Shown here: in pieces, positions 15,297 to 23,983 of the stretch | Layout of the letters: every line of letters begins with the position of its first letter | How positions within the stretch are numbered: the stretch's first letter is position 1 | Source: Terriglobia bacterium | GTDB taxonomy: Bacteria; Acidobacteriota; Terriglobia; Bryobacterales; Bryobacteraceae | Assembly: GCA_025363475.1 (NCBI GenBank) | Contig: JANYDS010000036.1 | Span: 1 to 42,243 of the forward strand | Reading direction: 5' to 3' | DNA: 42,243 nucleotides | Program-made: the position numbers and the translations under genes | Notes under the pieces: model-generated | Told to the model about the DNA's origin: nothing | The model's input: only the letters and a program-made list of their open reading frames with translations | Database searches by the model: none

Positions 15297-16534
15297 AGAG
15301 ATTCTCCTCTAATCAGATCTTCAAAAGTCTCACGTTCGCGGATGACGCGCCAGCTGTCGCCTTCCACCAGAATCTCAGGCCCGCGCGGTCGCGAGTTGTA
15401 ATTACTTGCCTGGACGAAGCCATAGGCACCCGCTGTGAGGATGGCCAGACGGTCGCCCGGATTCAGAACCGGAAGCAGGCGGTCGCGTGCCAGAAAGTCC
15501 CCGGTCTCGCAGATCGGCCCTACAACATCGGCGAACAGTACATCCCTTGCGACAGGTACTTTCAGAGGAAAAATATCGTGATGTGCTTTATAGAGCGCGG
15601 GGCGGATCAGGTCATTCATCGCCGCATCCACCACAACGAATTCCTTTGAAGGTGTCTTTTTGCGGTTCAACACGGTCGTTAGCAAGACACCAGCCTGCCC
15701 GACGATAGAACGCCCAGGCTCAACCATTACTTTAAGTCCCGAGGTCCCGACCTGTTCACGAATAGCGGAGACAAACTCAGCAATTCCAGGGGCGCGTTCG
15801 CCGCGTTCGTAGGCGATGCCGAGTCCGCCGCCGAGGTCGATATGATCGATCAAATGGCCATCTGTCCGCAACTCGGCAATGAGGGCGAGAACTTTGCCCG
15901 TAGCTTCCAGAATCGAGGAATAATCCAGAATCTGCGACCCGATATGGCAGGCGACTCCGGCTGCCCTCAAGTTCGTGAAGTGTTTGGACCGGGAGTAAAC
16001 GGCGCGCGCCTCACCGATATCGATGCCGAATTTGTGGTCGCGCAAACCCGTACTGATGTAGGGGTGAGTGACGGCATCCACGTCGGGATTGACCCGCAGC
16101 GAAAACCGTCCGATGACACCCAGACGCCAGGCAATGCCATCGATTTCAGCCAGTTCAGCTTCCGATTCGCAGTTGAAATTACTGATTCCGCTCCTGAGTG
16201 CGAGTTCAATCTCGGCCGCCGTCTTGCCCACGCCGGAGAATACTACGCGGGCAGGATCTCCCCCGGCGCGCAGCACCCGCTGCAATTCTCCGCCCGACAC
16301 AATATCAAACCCGCAGCCGGCTTTGGCCAGCAGCGCGAGCACGCCCAGGCTGGAATTCGCCTTGACCGCGTAGCAAATCATGTGCGGCATCGCGCCAAAA
16401 GCGTCATCGTAAGCGCTGTAGGCTTTAAGAATCGCGTTCGCTGAATATACGTACGATGGGGTGCCCGCCTCGCGGGCAATCACTTCAAGATCAACCTGAT
16501 CGCAGAAATATCTGCCATCTGAGTAATGGAACAA
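15293..16534 (-). CDS. lysA: Diaminopimelate decarboxylase
   Basis: A 413-residue fold-type III PLP enzyme that makes L-lysine from meso-diaminopimelate, the last step of lysine synthesis. Seen are the PLP lysine in ICYAVKAN (Lys58), ACHIGSQI, the phosphate-binding GGGLGIAYERGE, EPGRSIVGQAG and the substrate-site GPICETGDFL near the C-terminus. The length is normal. The start is TTG at 16534, with AAAGGA seven bases upstream, and an in-frame ATG is absent nearby. It follows the SpoIIE-type phosphatase gene by 18 bases and overlaps the YfiT-like gene, giving an operon with deoC that mixes unrelated pathways. Confidence 0.95.
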   Translation of the reverse strand: MFHYSDGRYFCDQVDLEVIAREAGTPSYVYSANAILKAYSAYDDAFGAMPHMICYAVKANSSLGVLALLAKAGCGFDIVSGGELQRVLRAGGDPARVVFSGVGKTAAEIELALRSGISNFNCESEAELAEIDGIAWRLGVIGRFSLRVNPDVDAVTHPYISTGLRDHKFGIDIGEARAVYSRSKHFTNLRAAGVACHIGSQILDYSSILEATGKVLALIAELRTDGHLIDHIDLGGGLGIAYERGERAPGIAEFVSAIREQVGTSGLKVMVEPGRSIVGQAGVLLTTVLNRKKTPSKEFVVVDAAMNDLIRPALYKAHHDIFPLKVPVARDVLFADVVGPICETGDFLARDRLLPVLNPGDRLAILTAGAYGFVQASNYNSRPRGPEILVEGDSWRVIRERETFEDLIRGESL

Positions 16535-16552
16535 GAGAAAGTCCTTTAGTTA

Positions 16553-18301
16553 TTACGCTACACGCATGACAATCAGGGTCTGGTCATCAAAGCGATCTGT
16601 ATTGAATTTTTCCAGATCGCGGAAAATCTCTGCCACTACCTCAGCCGGGGTATTGTGGGCGCACCGCCGCACTACCTGCGCCAGCCGCCCGCGGCCATAC
16701 TCTTCGCCGCCCGGGCTCAGATGATCGGAAACGCCGTCTGAAAACAGCACGATCAAATCGCCGGCCCGCGCCTGAAAGGTGATTTCGTCATACTCGCGGT
16801 CCGGCAGCAGACCAAGCGGCACACCTTCCACCTGAATCTTCAGGATGTTGCCCTCACGGCAAACCATAGGCGGCGACCCGCCGGCATTTGACATGGTGAA
16901 TTCCTTGGAATGCGCATGCCAAAGCACCACCAGCAGCGTGACATAACGCCCCTCAACCTTGCGCTGCACCAGCGCGTCGTTGAGGGCCTTCATCAGTTCC
17001 GCCGGACTACGCCGCTTAGGTGCCATGGAACGCATACGCCCGTTCACCATTGCGCCATAGAGCGCTGCAGCCGCGCCTTTGCCGCTGGAATCGCCGAACG
17101 CGATCACGAAATGCTCGTCCTGATGTTCGTAAAAATCGTAAAGATCGCCCGAAATCTCGCGCGCAGGACGCAACCCAATCGCCACTTCGAGCCCCGAAAT
17201 CGGCGGAGCCTCGGCTGGCAACAGCACCGTCTGCAGCTCAAACGCGGCGCGCAGATCTTCCTGCATCCGCCTCTCGCGCTCGCCAATTTCGTGGTACAGC
17301 CGGGCGTTTTCCACCGCAATTGCCATTGACGGAGCCAGCAGACTCAGCGTTCGCGTATGCTCGTCCGTGAAATAACCGATCCGTTCGCTTTCAAGATTCA
17401 CCACCCCAATCACCCGGTCGCGAACGATCAACGGCACCACAATTTCTGACCGGACTCCGGGGTAAGTCGCGATATAACGGGGGTCCGTCGTGGTGTCGTG
17501 AACGCGAACCACCTCGCGGGACGTCGCAGCCGCGCCCGTAATCCCCTTCCCCAGCGGAATGTTATCCAGATTGATGCGCTGATCGTATCGGATGCTAAAA
17601 CGATGCTTGAGCAGTTGCAACTCATGGTCGACCAGCAGAATACTGAAGGCATCGTAGTTAATCAGGCCCCGGACGCTTGACGCTACCTTGCTCAGAAGCT
17701 CATCCAGATCGAGAATCGACGTGAACTCCTGCGAAATCCGCGACATCGTGTTGATCAGGCGGAACTGCCGGCTGCCGCGCGTATAGAGGCGGGCATTGTC
17801 GATCGCGGCAGCGATACGGGCAGCAATCAGACTGAGCATAGCCCGGTCATAATCCTTAAACGCACCCGGCACAGTGGACTGCACGTCGATCACACCCACC
17901 AGCCGTTTACGGGCAATCATGGGCACGCACAACTCGCTGCGGACTACGTCAGAGGTGCTCAGGTAGCGTTCGTCTGTCGTGACATCGCCAACCAGAACCG
18001 GTTCGCGGTGGGCTGCGGCAAAGCCAACCAGACCCTCGCCCAGCGCAATCGAAAGGTTCTTGACCAGCTCTTCGCGATGCCCCACGGCATAGCGAATGCG
18101 CAGATCCTTACGTTTTTCATTGAACAGCAGGATGGCGAACAGGTCGAACGGGATCACACGGCGGACAATCCCCGCCACCGATTCCAGCAGTTTTTCCAGC
18201 TCCAGCGTTTCCGATGAAAGCGTAGCGACTTCGAGGAGAAAATCCAGAAGATCACTGCGCTCACGGAATTTTACGGCCGGCTTGACGCGAGGCGCGGCCA
18301 T
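16553..18301 (-). CDS. GAF-GAF-SpoIIE (PP2C-type) phosphatase
   Basis: A 582-residue cytoplasmic regulator. There are two GAF domains (about 15-165 and 185-330), each with sequence like SELCVPMIARKRLVGVIDVQ, then a short helical linker (IGERERRMQEDLRAAFELQ) and a SpoIIE/RsbU-type serine phosphatase domain (about 375-580). Metal-binding acidic residues are visible in ISGDLYDF, FGDSSGKG, LFSDGVSD and FDDQTLIV, so it should be active. Such enzymes dephosphorylate anti-sigma-factor antagonists in partner-switching pathways; no STAS antagonist or RsbW-like kinase gene lies in this window. ATG 18301 follows the deoC stop by one base. An upstream in-frame start would lie inside deoC and add non-family residues. 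Confidence 0.9.
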   Translation of the reverse strand: MAAPRVKPAVKFRERSDLLDFLLEVATLSSETLELEKLLESVAGIVRRVIPFDLFAILLFNEKRKDLRIRYAVGHREELVKNLSIALGEGLVGFAAAHREPVLVGDVTTDERYLSTSDVVRSELCVPMIARKRLVGVIDVQSTVPGAFKDYDRAMLSLIAARIAAAIDNARLYTRGSRQFRLINTMSRISQEFTSILDLDELLSKVASSVRGLINYDAFSILLVDHELQLLKHRFSIRYDQRINLDNIPLGKGITGAAATSREVVRVHDTTTDPRYIATYPGVRSEIVVPLIVRDRVIGVVNLESERIGYFTDEHTRTLSLLAPSMAIAVENARLYHEIGERERRMQEDLRAAFELQTVLLPAEAPPISGLEVAIGLRPAREISGDLYDFYEHQDEHFVIAFGDSSGKGAAAALYGAMVNGRMRSMAPKRRSPAELMKALNDALVQRKVEGRYVTLLVVLWHAHSKEFTMSNAGGSPPMVCREGNILKIQVEGVPLGLLPDREYDEITFQARAGDLIVLFSDGVSDHLSPGGEEYGRGRLAQVVRRCAHNTPAEVVAEIFRDLEKFNTDRFDDQTLIVMRVA

Positions 18302-18302
18302 A

Positions 18303-18998
18303 TTAAGGGGCAGCCGTCTGGCTTGCCTGTTCCTGAGCCGCAGCTTCCATAATCGCCACACTGGCACTGGCACCCACGCGCGTGGCACCTGCGGCCACCA
18401 TGGCCCGCAGATCTTCCAGCGTGCGAATCCCGCCCGAAGCCTTCACGCCCAATTCCGGCCCGACAACCGCCCGCATCAGGGCAATGTCTGCCACCGTGGC
18501 TCCGGCTTTACTGAAACCGGTTGACGTCTTGACAAAATCAGCCCCGGCATCTTTGGCTAACTGGCAGGCGATTTTCTTCAAATCGTCATCGAGAAGCGCC
18601 GTTTCGATGATGACCTTGACGATGGCACCACGCGCATGGCTAGCCGCCACCACCGATTGGATATCGGTCTGGACAGCCGCAGTTTCCCCGCCCCGCAGCG
18701 CCCCGATATTGATCACCATATCGATCTCAGTCGCGCCGTCATGCAGGGCTTTCAGCGTTTCAGCCACCTTTGCGGCAGTGCTGGTAGCCCCCAGGGGAAA
18801 ACCGACCACAGAACAGACTTTAACTTCGGACCCCTTCAGCTCTTCCGTCACCAGTGGCACCCAGAACGGATTCACGCAAACACTGGCAAAACCGAACTGA
18901 CGCGCTTCCGCACACACCTTAAGCACCTCCGCCCGGGTAGCCTCGGGCTTGAGAATGGTGTGGTCAATGAGACACGCGACTGCCTGGTCGTAGGGCAT
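18303..18998 (-). CDS. deoC: Deoxyribose-phosphate aldolase
   Basis: A 231-residue TIM-barrel class I aldolase that splits 2-deoxyribose 5-phosphate into glyceraldehyde 3-phosphate and acetaldehyde in deoxynucleoside breakdown. Schiff-base Lys157 sits in DFVKTSTGF, the proton-relay Lys186 in VKASGGIRT and the catalytic Asp94 in [22 protein letters not shown] opens the protein as expected. I use ATG 18998, which gives the family length; the frame runs on to a TTG at 19043 that adds 15 residues of no family character. No strong ribosome binding site is seen for either. First gene of the minus-strand operon running into the phosphatase and lysA. Confidence 0.94.
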   Translation of the reverse strand: MPYDQAVACLIDHTILKPEATRAEVLKVCAEARQFGFASVCVNPFWVPLVTEELKGSEVKVCSVVGFPLGATSTAAKVAETLKALHDGATEIDMVINIGALRGGETAAVQTDIQSVVAASHARGAIVKVIIETALLDDDLKKIACQLAKDAGADFVKTSTGFSKAGATVADIALMRAVVGPELGVKASGGIRTLEDLRAMVAAGATRVGASASVAIMEAAAQEQASQTAAP

Positions 18999-19060
18999 CC
19001 TGGGAAAATAGGGGGAAAGACCAACGTAACACAGACAATCCAAAACGTCGCGGAATCCGT

Positions 19061-20653
19061 ATGGGTCTCTGTATGAGAATTTTCCGGCCGTTGCTTTCGT
19101 TCCTGTTCCTGTCGCTGGTTCTGGCAGGTTTCGCGGGTGCCCACCCCATGGGTAATCTCAGCATCAACCATTATGCCCGGCTGGAACCAGATGCCAAGGG
19201 CGTCAACGTCACGTATGTGCTTGATCTGGCAGAGATTCCGACCTTTGAGCTGACGCAAACCTGGAATACGCCGCAGGGCACACCGATGGGCGTGGTGGAA
19301 AGCAAAGCAGCGGCCCAGGCACGGGAATGGGTTCGAAATCTGGTCTTCACCGAGGACGGCAAGCCTCGCACTGCGACGGTGGGAAGTACCCGCCTGGCAA
19401 TTATTGATGGCGCTGGCAACCTGCCGGTTTTCCGGATTACAACGAAACTGAGCGTTCTGGCGCAGGGCGGACGGTTCGAATATGAAGACCGCAACTACGC
19501 TACCCGCGCGGGCTGGCGGGAAGTTGTGGTCGTGGCGGGGGCTGGAGGGAAGCTGGAAAACTCGTCCGTTGGCAGTCAGGACCTGAGCGAAGGGCTCACG
19601 GCTTATCCGCAGGATCCGACGAAAGCTCCGCCGCAGGACACGAAAGCTTCCTTCACCTGGAAACTAGTTGCTCTTCCGCCCGTCATGATCAGTTCGTTAA
19701 CCCAGCCGGACGCTCCTGCCGTTGTGAAGGCCCCTGACGCCGTTCCTGACACGGTTCGCGACGTCCGGCCTGCCGAAGCGCAATCCGGCGGAACCATTAA
19801 GCGCAATGATGCGATTTCCACAATCCTGCGGATGAAAACCATTTCCTGGCCGCTCATGGCGACACTGATCGCGCTTTCCTTCTGGTTCGGGGCTCTGCAT
19901 GCGCTCGAACCTGGCCACGGCAAGACTATGGTTGCAGCGTATCTGGTGGGGGAAAAAGGTACAGCCAAACATGCCGTGCTGCTGGGCGGTATGGTGACTT
20001 TCACGCACACCATCAGTGTGTTCATACTGGGTCTGGTCACTATGTTCCTGTCGCAATACATCATGCCGGACAAGCTTTCAAAGATTCTGGGCGTGATTTC
20101 CGGCCTTTCGATCGTCTGGATAGGGGGCATGATGCTTTGGCGCAGGACGGCCGTCGCGCTGCACAAGCGGCACCATAGCCATCATGATCACGGGCATCAT
20201 CATTCACATGATCATGCGCATGATCATGATCATGATCATGACCACAATCACGACCATGCGCATGACCCGTTCACACATACCCATGACGGTCACACCCACA
20301 GCCACGCGCCCACTGGTGACATCAGCATCGGCAGCCTGATCGCGCTGGGAGCAAGCGGAGGCCTGGTACCCTGCCCCTCCGCACTCATTCTGCTGCTCAG
20401 TGCCATATCGATTGGCCGGGTGGGCTTAGGCCTGATCCTGCTGTTTTCGTTCAGCATAGGCCTCGCCATCGTGCTTTCCTGCACTGGACTGCTGGTGCTC
20501 TACGCTAAGAACCTGCTCCCCGAAAAATCACGTGGCGACAACTTCGTGTTTCGCTACTTGCCGGTAGCCTCAGCGGCTGTAATTTTTGTGATCGGTGTGG
20601 TGATGACCAGCGTCTCTCTCGGCTGGATACCCGCCACCCGCTTCATCAGTTAG
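19061..20653 (+). CDS. NicO-family nickel/cobalt exporter with His-rich loop
   Basis: About 530 residues. A signal peptide (core [17 protein letters not shown]) leads into a roughly 200-residue extracytoplasmic domain beginning [16 protein letters not shown]. The transporter half (about 265-525) follows, with the NicO signature [15 protein letters not shown], several TMs and a cytosolic loop at about 367-419 consisting almost only of His and Asp. The C-terminal TMs contain [17 protein letters not shown]. Such proteins export Ni or Co, as RcnA does; the loop likely binds metal. The N-terminal domain is an addition to the basic RcnA plan and may be a periplasmic metal-handling part (inference). 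The start could be ATG 19061 or ATG 19073; neither has a clear RBS. It is divergent from deoC with about 60 bases between. Confidence 0.87.
   Translation: MGLCMRIFRPLLSFLFLSLVLAGFAGAHPMGNLSINHYARLEPDAKGVNVTYVLDLAEIPTFELTQTWNTPQGTPMGVVESKAAAQAREWVRNLVFTEDGKPRTATVGSTRLAIIDGAGNLPVFRITTKLSVLAQGGRFEYEDRNYATRAGWREVVVVAGAGGKLENSSVGSQDLSEGLTAYPQDPTKAPPQDTKASFTWKLVALPPVMISSLTQPDAPAVVKAPDAVPDTVRDVRPAEAQSGGTIKRNDAISTILRMKTISWPLMATLIALSFWFGALHALEPGHGKTMVAAYLVGEKGTAKHAVLLGGMVTFTHTISVFILGLVTMFLSQYIMPDKLSKILGVISGLSIVWIGGMMLWRRTAVALHKRHHSHHDHGHHHSHDHAHDHDHDHDHNHDHAHDPFTHTHDGHTHSHAPTGDISIGSLIALGASGGLVPCPSALILLLSAISIGRVGLGLILLFSFSIGLAIVLSCTGLLVLYAKNLLPEKSRGDNFVFRYLPVASAAVIFVIGVVMTSVSLGWIPATRFIS
20163..20320 (+). 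repeat. CATGAT-type repeat encoding His/Asp-rich loop
   Basis: Near-tandem CATGAT and CATCAT units inside the nickel/cobalt exporter encode alternating His-Asp and His-Ser residues. About 27 of 50 residues are His. The DNA repeat may change length by slippage, altering the metal-binding capacity of the loop. Confidence 0.75.
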
Positions 20654-20706
20654 GTGCCGCAGCACTCAGGCAGTTGCTCGCGCAGAACGGCGAGAGGGCG
20701 CATAGC

Positions 20707-21283
20707 TTAGAACGGGAAATCCTCCATCGCCGGCACCACCGAATGGCGGCCGTGCCCGGCCCAGATTGAGAGAATCCTCTCGTCCAGACGATGCGCCTCA
20801 ACTGGCGTCTCTACGCGAACGGCGTTGGAGTGATTGTACTCCGACTGGTCAGTGGGAGTGCCGAGGTGCAGCACCGCGTAATAGCGTTCCAGTTCCGTTC
20901 TTGTCAACGCCCAGTTCGTTCCACAGTCCCTCTGGTTCGCCCGGCCAGTAGACAGCGCCATCCAGCGTTCCACGATCACAGAGGATCATGGCGTAATTGC
21001 CATCCTCCAGGCCAGGCGTTCGAGTTCCCGCCGCACATGAAAAAATTGCCCGTTGCACAGGCCGTCTGGCGCTCGCACCCGGAAGGCGATGGAATCCGCC
21101 TCCGAACAAAACAGTAGCCGCTTCCGGCAAAATCAAAACGTGGCGGCAGAACGACCGTGCAGCCATTTCGAGAACTGCGGTTTTACCCGCCCCCGGCCCG
21201 CCGGTGACGGCAACCAGCCGCGTTGCATGATTGCGGCCATCGCACCCGCACGCCCGCGAACCATGCAACAGGGATGTCGTCAA
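20707..21283 (-). pseudogene. Frameshifted AAA-family ATPase (AAA_28/NadR-like)
   Basis: Frame one starts at ATG 21283 and encodes the P-loop VTGGPGAGKTAVLEM, then EAATVLFGGGFHR and LCDRGTLDGAVYWPGEPE, up to LWNELGVDK. It then loses homology and stops at 20849. Frame two carries the rest: TELERYYAVLHLGTPTDQSE, then YNHSNAVRVETPVEAHRLDE, then RILSIWAGHGRH up to the stop at 20707. These are consecutive parts of one nucleotide-binding protein, so a one-base change near 20893-20905 (AAGAACGGAACTGG on the minus strand) broke it. The C-terminus also seems shorter than I expect for the family. It is either a recent pseudogene or a sequencing error; it lies 12 bases after mscL. Confidence 0.8.
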
Positions 21284-21295
21284 AATCGATTGCCG

Positions 21296-21703
21296 TTAAG
21301 CCAGGTGGCTGGTGCAGAACGCGCAACGCCGGGCTTTGATTGCCACGTCACTCAGACATTCCGGACACTTCTTTGTGGTCGGGTCAGAGGAGGGCGGTTC
21401 TTTGGCGGTGCGCGCCATCAGCGCATTCACCGGCACAACGACGAAGTAGTAAACCGAGGCTGCCACCAGGATGAAAGCCACAATCGAGTTGATGAAATCG
21501 CCCACCAGAAACTTGCTGCCATTGATCTGGAATTGCAGCACAGAGAAGTCCGGCTTGCCCGCAATTGCCGCGATCAACGGCGTGAGCAGGTCTTTCGTCA
21601 GTGCCGCCACAACGCCACCGAACGCGCCTCCGACGACCACACCCACGGCCAGGTCAACTACATTGCCACGCAACAGAAATTCTTTCAAGCCACCGTTTGC
21701 CAT
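21296..21703 (-). CDS. mscL: Large-conductance mechanosensitive channel with zinc ribbon
   Basis: A 135-residue membrane channel that opens under strong membrane tension to release solutes on osmotic downshock. The N-terminal amphipathic helix and TM1 read LKEFLLRGNVVDLAVGVVVG, and TM2 is about 71-95 (FINSIVAFILVAASVYYFVV). The cytoplasmic tail carries a Cys4 zinc-ribbon-like motif, CPEC (113-116) and CAFC (127-130), in place of the usual charged helix bundle end. ATG 21703 has AAAGGA eight bases upstream. The start lies inside the 3' end of the aminotransferase gene (19-base overlap), so the two are probably coupled. Confidence 0.94.
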   Translation of the reverse strand: MANGGLKEFLLRGNVVDLAVGVVVGGAFGGVVAALTKDLLTPLIAAIAGKPDFSVLQFQINGSKFLVGDFINSIVAFILVAASVYYFVVVPVNALMARTAKEPPSSDPTTKKCPECLSDVAIKARRCAFCTSHLA

Positions 21704-22899
21704 CCTGGAAATCCTTTCGAGCTCCGAACCATTATTAGGAACCGCCGGAGTCGTTCGAGTGCCGGTTCGAGAATACTCCGGTCCGCAGCATAACAAATCC
21801 GCACTGAGCCCTCGCCGCCGCGCCCGAACGCAACGCCCGGCGCAATACCCACTTTCGTTTCCATCAGCAGACGACGACAGAAATCAAAGGAGTCGGTCAG
21901 CCCTTCCAGGCGGGGGAAAACATAGAACGCGCCTTCAGGCCGCGGCACGGTAATGCCAGGCATCGCGCTCAGCGCGCTGAGACAGAAATCGCGGTTGGCT
22001 TTGAACCGCACCAGCATGGCCCTCATTTCCGTCTCACCTTCGGCCAGCGCCGTCTCCGCCGCTTTTTGCGACACGCCATTCGCACAGGAAATGATGAATT
22101 CGTTCAGCTGTGCAGCCTTTGCGGCAAGATCCGCTCGCGCCACCAGCCAGCCCAGCCGCCAGCCGGTCATGCAATAGCTTTTGCTGAATGACTGTACGAC
22201 AACTACTGCGTCGTCACGGGTGGCTTTTCTTAAGATCGAAGGCACTGGCGATCCCAGCGTTTCCGTTTCGTACCAGAGGCGTTCATAAACCTCATCGGCC
22301 ACCAGCCACAGGTTGTGACGACGAGTGAATTCGAGCAATCTCTGCTGGTCGGCTTCTGTAGCGACCCAACCCAGGGGATTCGACGGCGACGTGTACAGCA
22401 GCAGGCGCGTGCGCGGGTTCACGGCATGCTCCAGCGCCTCCCAGTCGATCTCGTAGCGCCCATTTATGAGAGGCTGGGCAATCTCTACGGCTTTAGCATT
22501 TGCCATCGCAATGATTGATGCACCGTTCGGCCAGGCGGGTGTTAGTACCAGCGCTTCATCGCCGGGATCCAGCATGCAGCGCAGGGCGACGTGCAGGGCC
22601 TGAACACCGGAGGCAGTAACGACGATGTCTCGGGCAGGATCGAGCGCCACCTCGTGCAGTCGCTGGTAGTAAGCGGCGAGGGCTTCGCGCAGCGAAGCAG
22701 TCCCGCTGTTGGACGTGTAGAAGGTGTTACCCTCTGCCAGTGCCTGTGTGGCGGCACGTTTAATGTATTCGGGAGTGGGCTGGCTCGCTTCGCCGAAGTA
22801 GAGACGCAGGACGTCTGTCATGCCGAAGGCGATGTCAGCCAGTTCGCGGATACGGGAACGGGGAACTGCGAGAACGGAAGGCGCTAATGAAACCGGCAC
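21685..22899 (-). CDS. Class I/II aminotransferase (PLP)
   Basis: A 404-residue fold-type I PLP enzyme, aspartate-aminotransferase-like. The PLP lysine is Lys240 in VQSFSKSYCMTGWRLGW, the cofactor aspartate is in LVADEVYERL (Asp202) and the substrate-carboxylate arginine is probably in SVRICYA. TSPSNPLG (170-177) is the conserved NP segment. Substrate cannot be read from sequence: aspartate, aromatic or alanine-type donors are all possible. It starts with GTG at 22899, eight bases after the stop of the HNH gene, and overlaps mscL at its 3' end. Confidence 0.9.
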   Translation of the reverse strand: MPVSLAPSVLAVPRSRIRELADIAFGMTDVLRLYFGEASQPTPEYIKRAATQALAEGNTFYTSNSGTASLREALAAYYQRLHEVALDPARDIVVTASGVQALHVALRCMLDPGDEALVLTPAWPNGASIIAMANAKAVEIAQPLINGRYEIDWEALEHAVNPRTRLLLYTSPSNPLGWVATEADQQRLLEFTRRHNLWLVADEVYERLWYETETLGSPVPSILRKATRDDAVVVVQSFSKSYCMTGWRLGWLVARADLAAKAAQLNEFIISCANGVSQKAAETALAEGETEMRAMLVRFKANRDFCLSALSAMPGITVPRPEGAFYVFPRLEGLTDSFDFCRRLLMETKVGIAPGVAFGRGGEGSVRICYAADRSILEPALERLRRFLIMVRSSKGFPGWQTVA

Positions 22900-22907
22900 G
22901 TCTGATT

Positions 22908-23207
22908 TTACTCAACCCGGTCTTTGGCCCGGGCTGCGGCTTTTGTTTGCCATTGCATGTTCGAGGGGGCATCGGCACCGTCTCGCTTCAGGGGAACGAT
23001 GTGGTCAATCACCATTCCTTTGCAAGGTCCGACGCGCTTGCCTGTTACGGGGCATGGATGAGTTCGCTTGAAATCATGTACCGCGAGCGGGTTGCGTTTG
23101 ATTCTGCCGTGACGATCCCGCACGCAGGTGCGGCATTTGGTCGGGCGCGGAACTGGCGCAGCAAAACCAATAGTCGCCAGAATCAGAGCGATGAGCACAA
23201 AACGCAT
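22908..23207 (-). CDS. Secreted small HNH-like protein
   Basis: A 99-residue protein with a clear signal peptide (MRFVLIALILATIGFAAP) followed by a compact HNH-type module. The sequence shows CRTC, then TGKRVGPCKGMVIDHIVPLK with the DH pair, and DAPSNMQWQ, where the Asn is the expected third ligand region. HNH modules are metal-dependent nucleases. A signal peptide suggests action in the periplasm or outside, for example on environmental DNA (inference). It begins five bases after the VapC stop and ends eight bases before the aminotransferase start, so it shares their transcript. The metal-site assignment is by pattern only. Confidence 0.78.
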   Translation of the reverse strand: MRFVLIALILATIGFAAPVPRPTKCRTCVRDRHGRIKRNPLAVHDFKRTHPCPVTGKRVGPCKGMVIDHIVPLKRDGADAPSNMQWQTKAAARAKDRVE

Positions 23208-23212
23208 GGGAA

Positions 23213-23665
23213 TTACAGTCGCTCCAAAGCCACCGGACCGAAGACTGGTACCCCTCGTGACTGGAAAGGATTCACCACGCGGATTCCGGAAATGAGCTGA
23301 CCATCATTCATATCTTCGCTGAGCAACTGCCTGGCACCGGTCTGCTCCGCCGCTGCCACAATCATCCCGTCCCAGAAAGAAAGCTGCCACAACTCCCCAA
23401 TTTCGGACGCCCTAACAATAGTGGCAGGGGTGATCAGTGTTTGAACCCAAGCCGAATAGTTGTGAATGACTTCGCGCGCCTGGCTCCGGCTCAATGGTTT
23501 CCTGATTTTCTGAGTAACATTGACAAAGAATTCCTGCAGCACCTGCGTGCTGAGCCTGCCAGTTCGGGAATCCCACAGTTCCGTAAGAACTTGCGCAGCG
23601 ACTTCCTGCCTGGCGCCAGCATCCAGATCGTGGGCGTAGATCAGGATGTTAGTATCAACAAACAC
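23213..23665 (-). CDS. vapC: PIN-domain toxin (VapC-like)
   Basis: A 150-residue PIN-domain ribonuclease. The first acidic residue is in VFVDTNILIYAHD, the central Glu in LSTQVLQEFFVNV, and further acids are in LSFWDGMIVAAAE and LLSEDMNDGQ. VapC toxins cut tRNA or rRNA when freed from their antitoxin. I start it at GTG 23665, which has AAGAGGG seven bases upstream and begins right at the PIN fold. A TTG at 23704 that overlaps the antitoxin stop (TTGA) is also possible and would add 13 residues. The antitoxin lies directly upstream. Normal length, active residues present. Confidence 0.88.
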   Translation of the reverse strand: MFVDTNILIYAHDLDAGARQEVAAQVLTELWDSRTGRLSTQVLQEFFVNVTQKIRKPLSRSQAREVIHNYSAWVQTLITPATIVRASEIGELWQLSFWDGMIVAAAEQTGARQLLSEDMNDGQLISGIRVVNPFQSRGVPVFGPVALERL

Positions 23666-23700
23666 TAAATCGCCCTCTTGTCCCTGGAGCACACGGCCTG

Positions 23701-23952
23701 TCAATTGCCAACCGGCCCCTCGTGCAGACTATCCCTGCTCGCAATCTTCCCGCCACCGAGCCGAAACGGAGCGCGCAATTGGGCGGTCGCCCTGGCTCTG
23801 GCGCTCAAATAAGCCTCGTCGTCCTCGACTACCTTGCGCAATTCTTCCGCAAGCATGGCACTGATACTGGTTCCGCGCTGCGCCGCAAAACTGCGGACCT
23901 TCCGCAGTAATTGCTGGTCCACTGAAAGTGTGATGTTCTGATTCACAGGCAC
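23701..23952 (-). CDS. vapB: Ribbon-helix-helix antitoxin (VapB-like)
   Basis: An 83-residue protein. The N-terminal half (QNITLSVDQQLLRKVRSFAA followed by a short helix, SISAMLAEEL) has the beta-alpha-alpha pattern of a ribbon-helix-helix DNA-binding domain. The C-terminal half, with an ARARATAQLRAPFRLGGG stretch, should be the toxin-binding tail. It neutralises the PIN toxin encoded next and likely represses its own promoter. GTG 23952 lies six bases after a TAAAAT box and a 15-base inverted repeat, so the mRNA may be leaderless. Confidence 0.85.
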   Translation of the reverse strand: MPVNQNITLSVDQQLLRKVRSFAAQRGTSISAMLAEELRKVVEDDEAYLSARARATAQLRAPFRLGGGKIASRDSLHEGPVGN

Positions 23953-23958
23953 AGTTTC

Positions 23959-23979
23959 ATTTTACACGTAACTTACGTG
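23959..23979 (-). promoter_or_regulatory. vapBC promoter -10 and operator palindrome
   Basis: A perfect inverted repeat CACGTAA-C-TTACGTG (23965-23979) abuts a TAAAAT -10-like box on the minus strand (23959-23964), six bases from the GTG start. A ribbon-helix-helix dimer pair bound there would cover the promoter spacer. A convincing -35 is not seen (TTAGGG at 23982-23987). Confidence 0.6.
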
Positions 23980-23983
23980 GGCC

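Noticed and set aside
18999-19060. Possible metal riboswitch upstream of the nickel/cobalt exporter
   Set aside because: Only about 60 bases separate the divergent starts and no conserved box or long helix fits.
20653-20706. Terminator between the exporter and the broken ATPase
   Set aside because: CTCGC and GCGAG can pair around an eight-base loop, but the stem is only five bases and no T-run follows.
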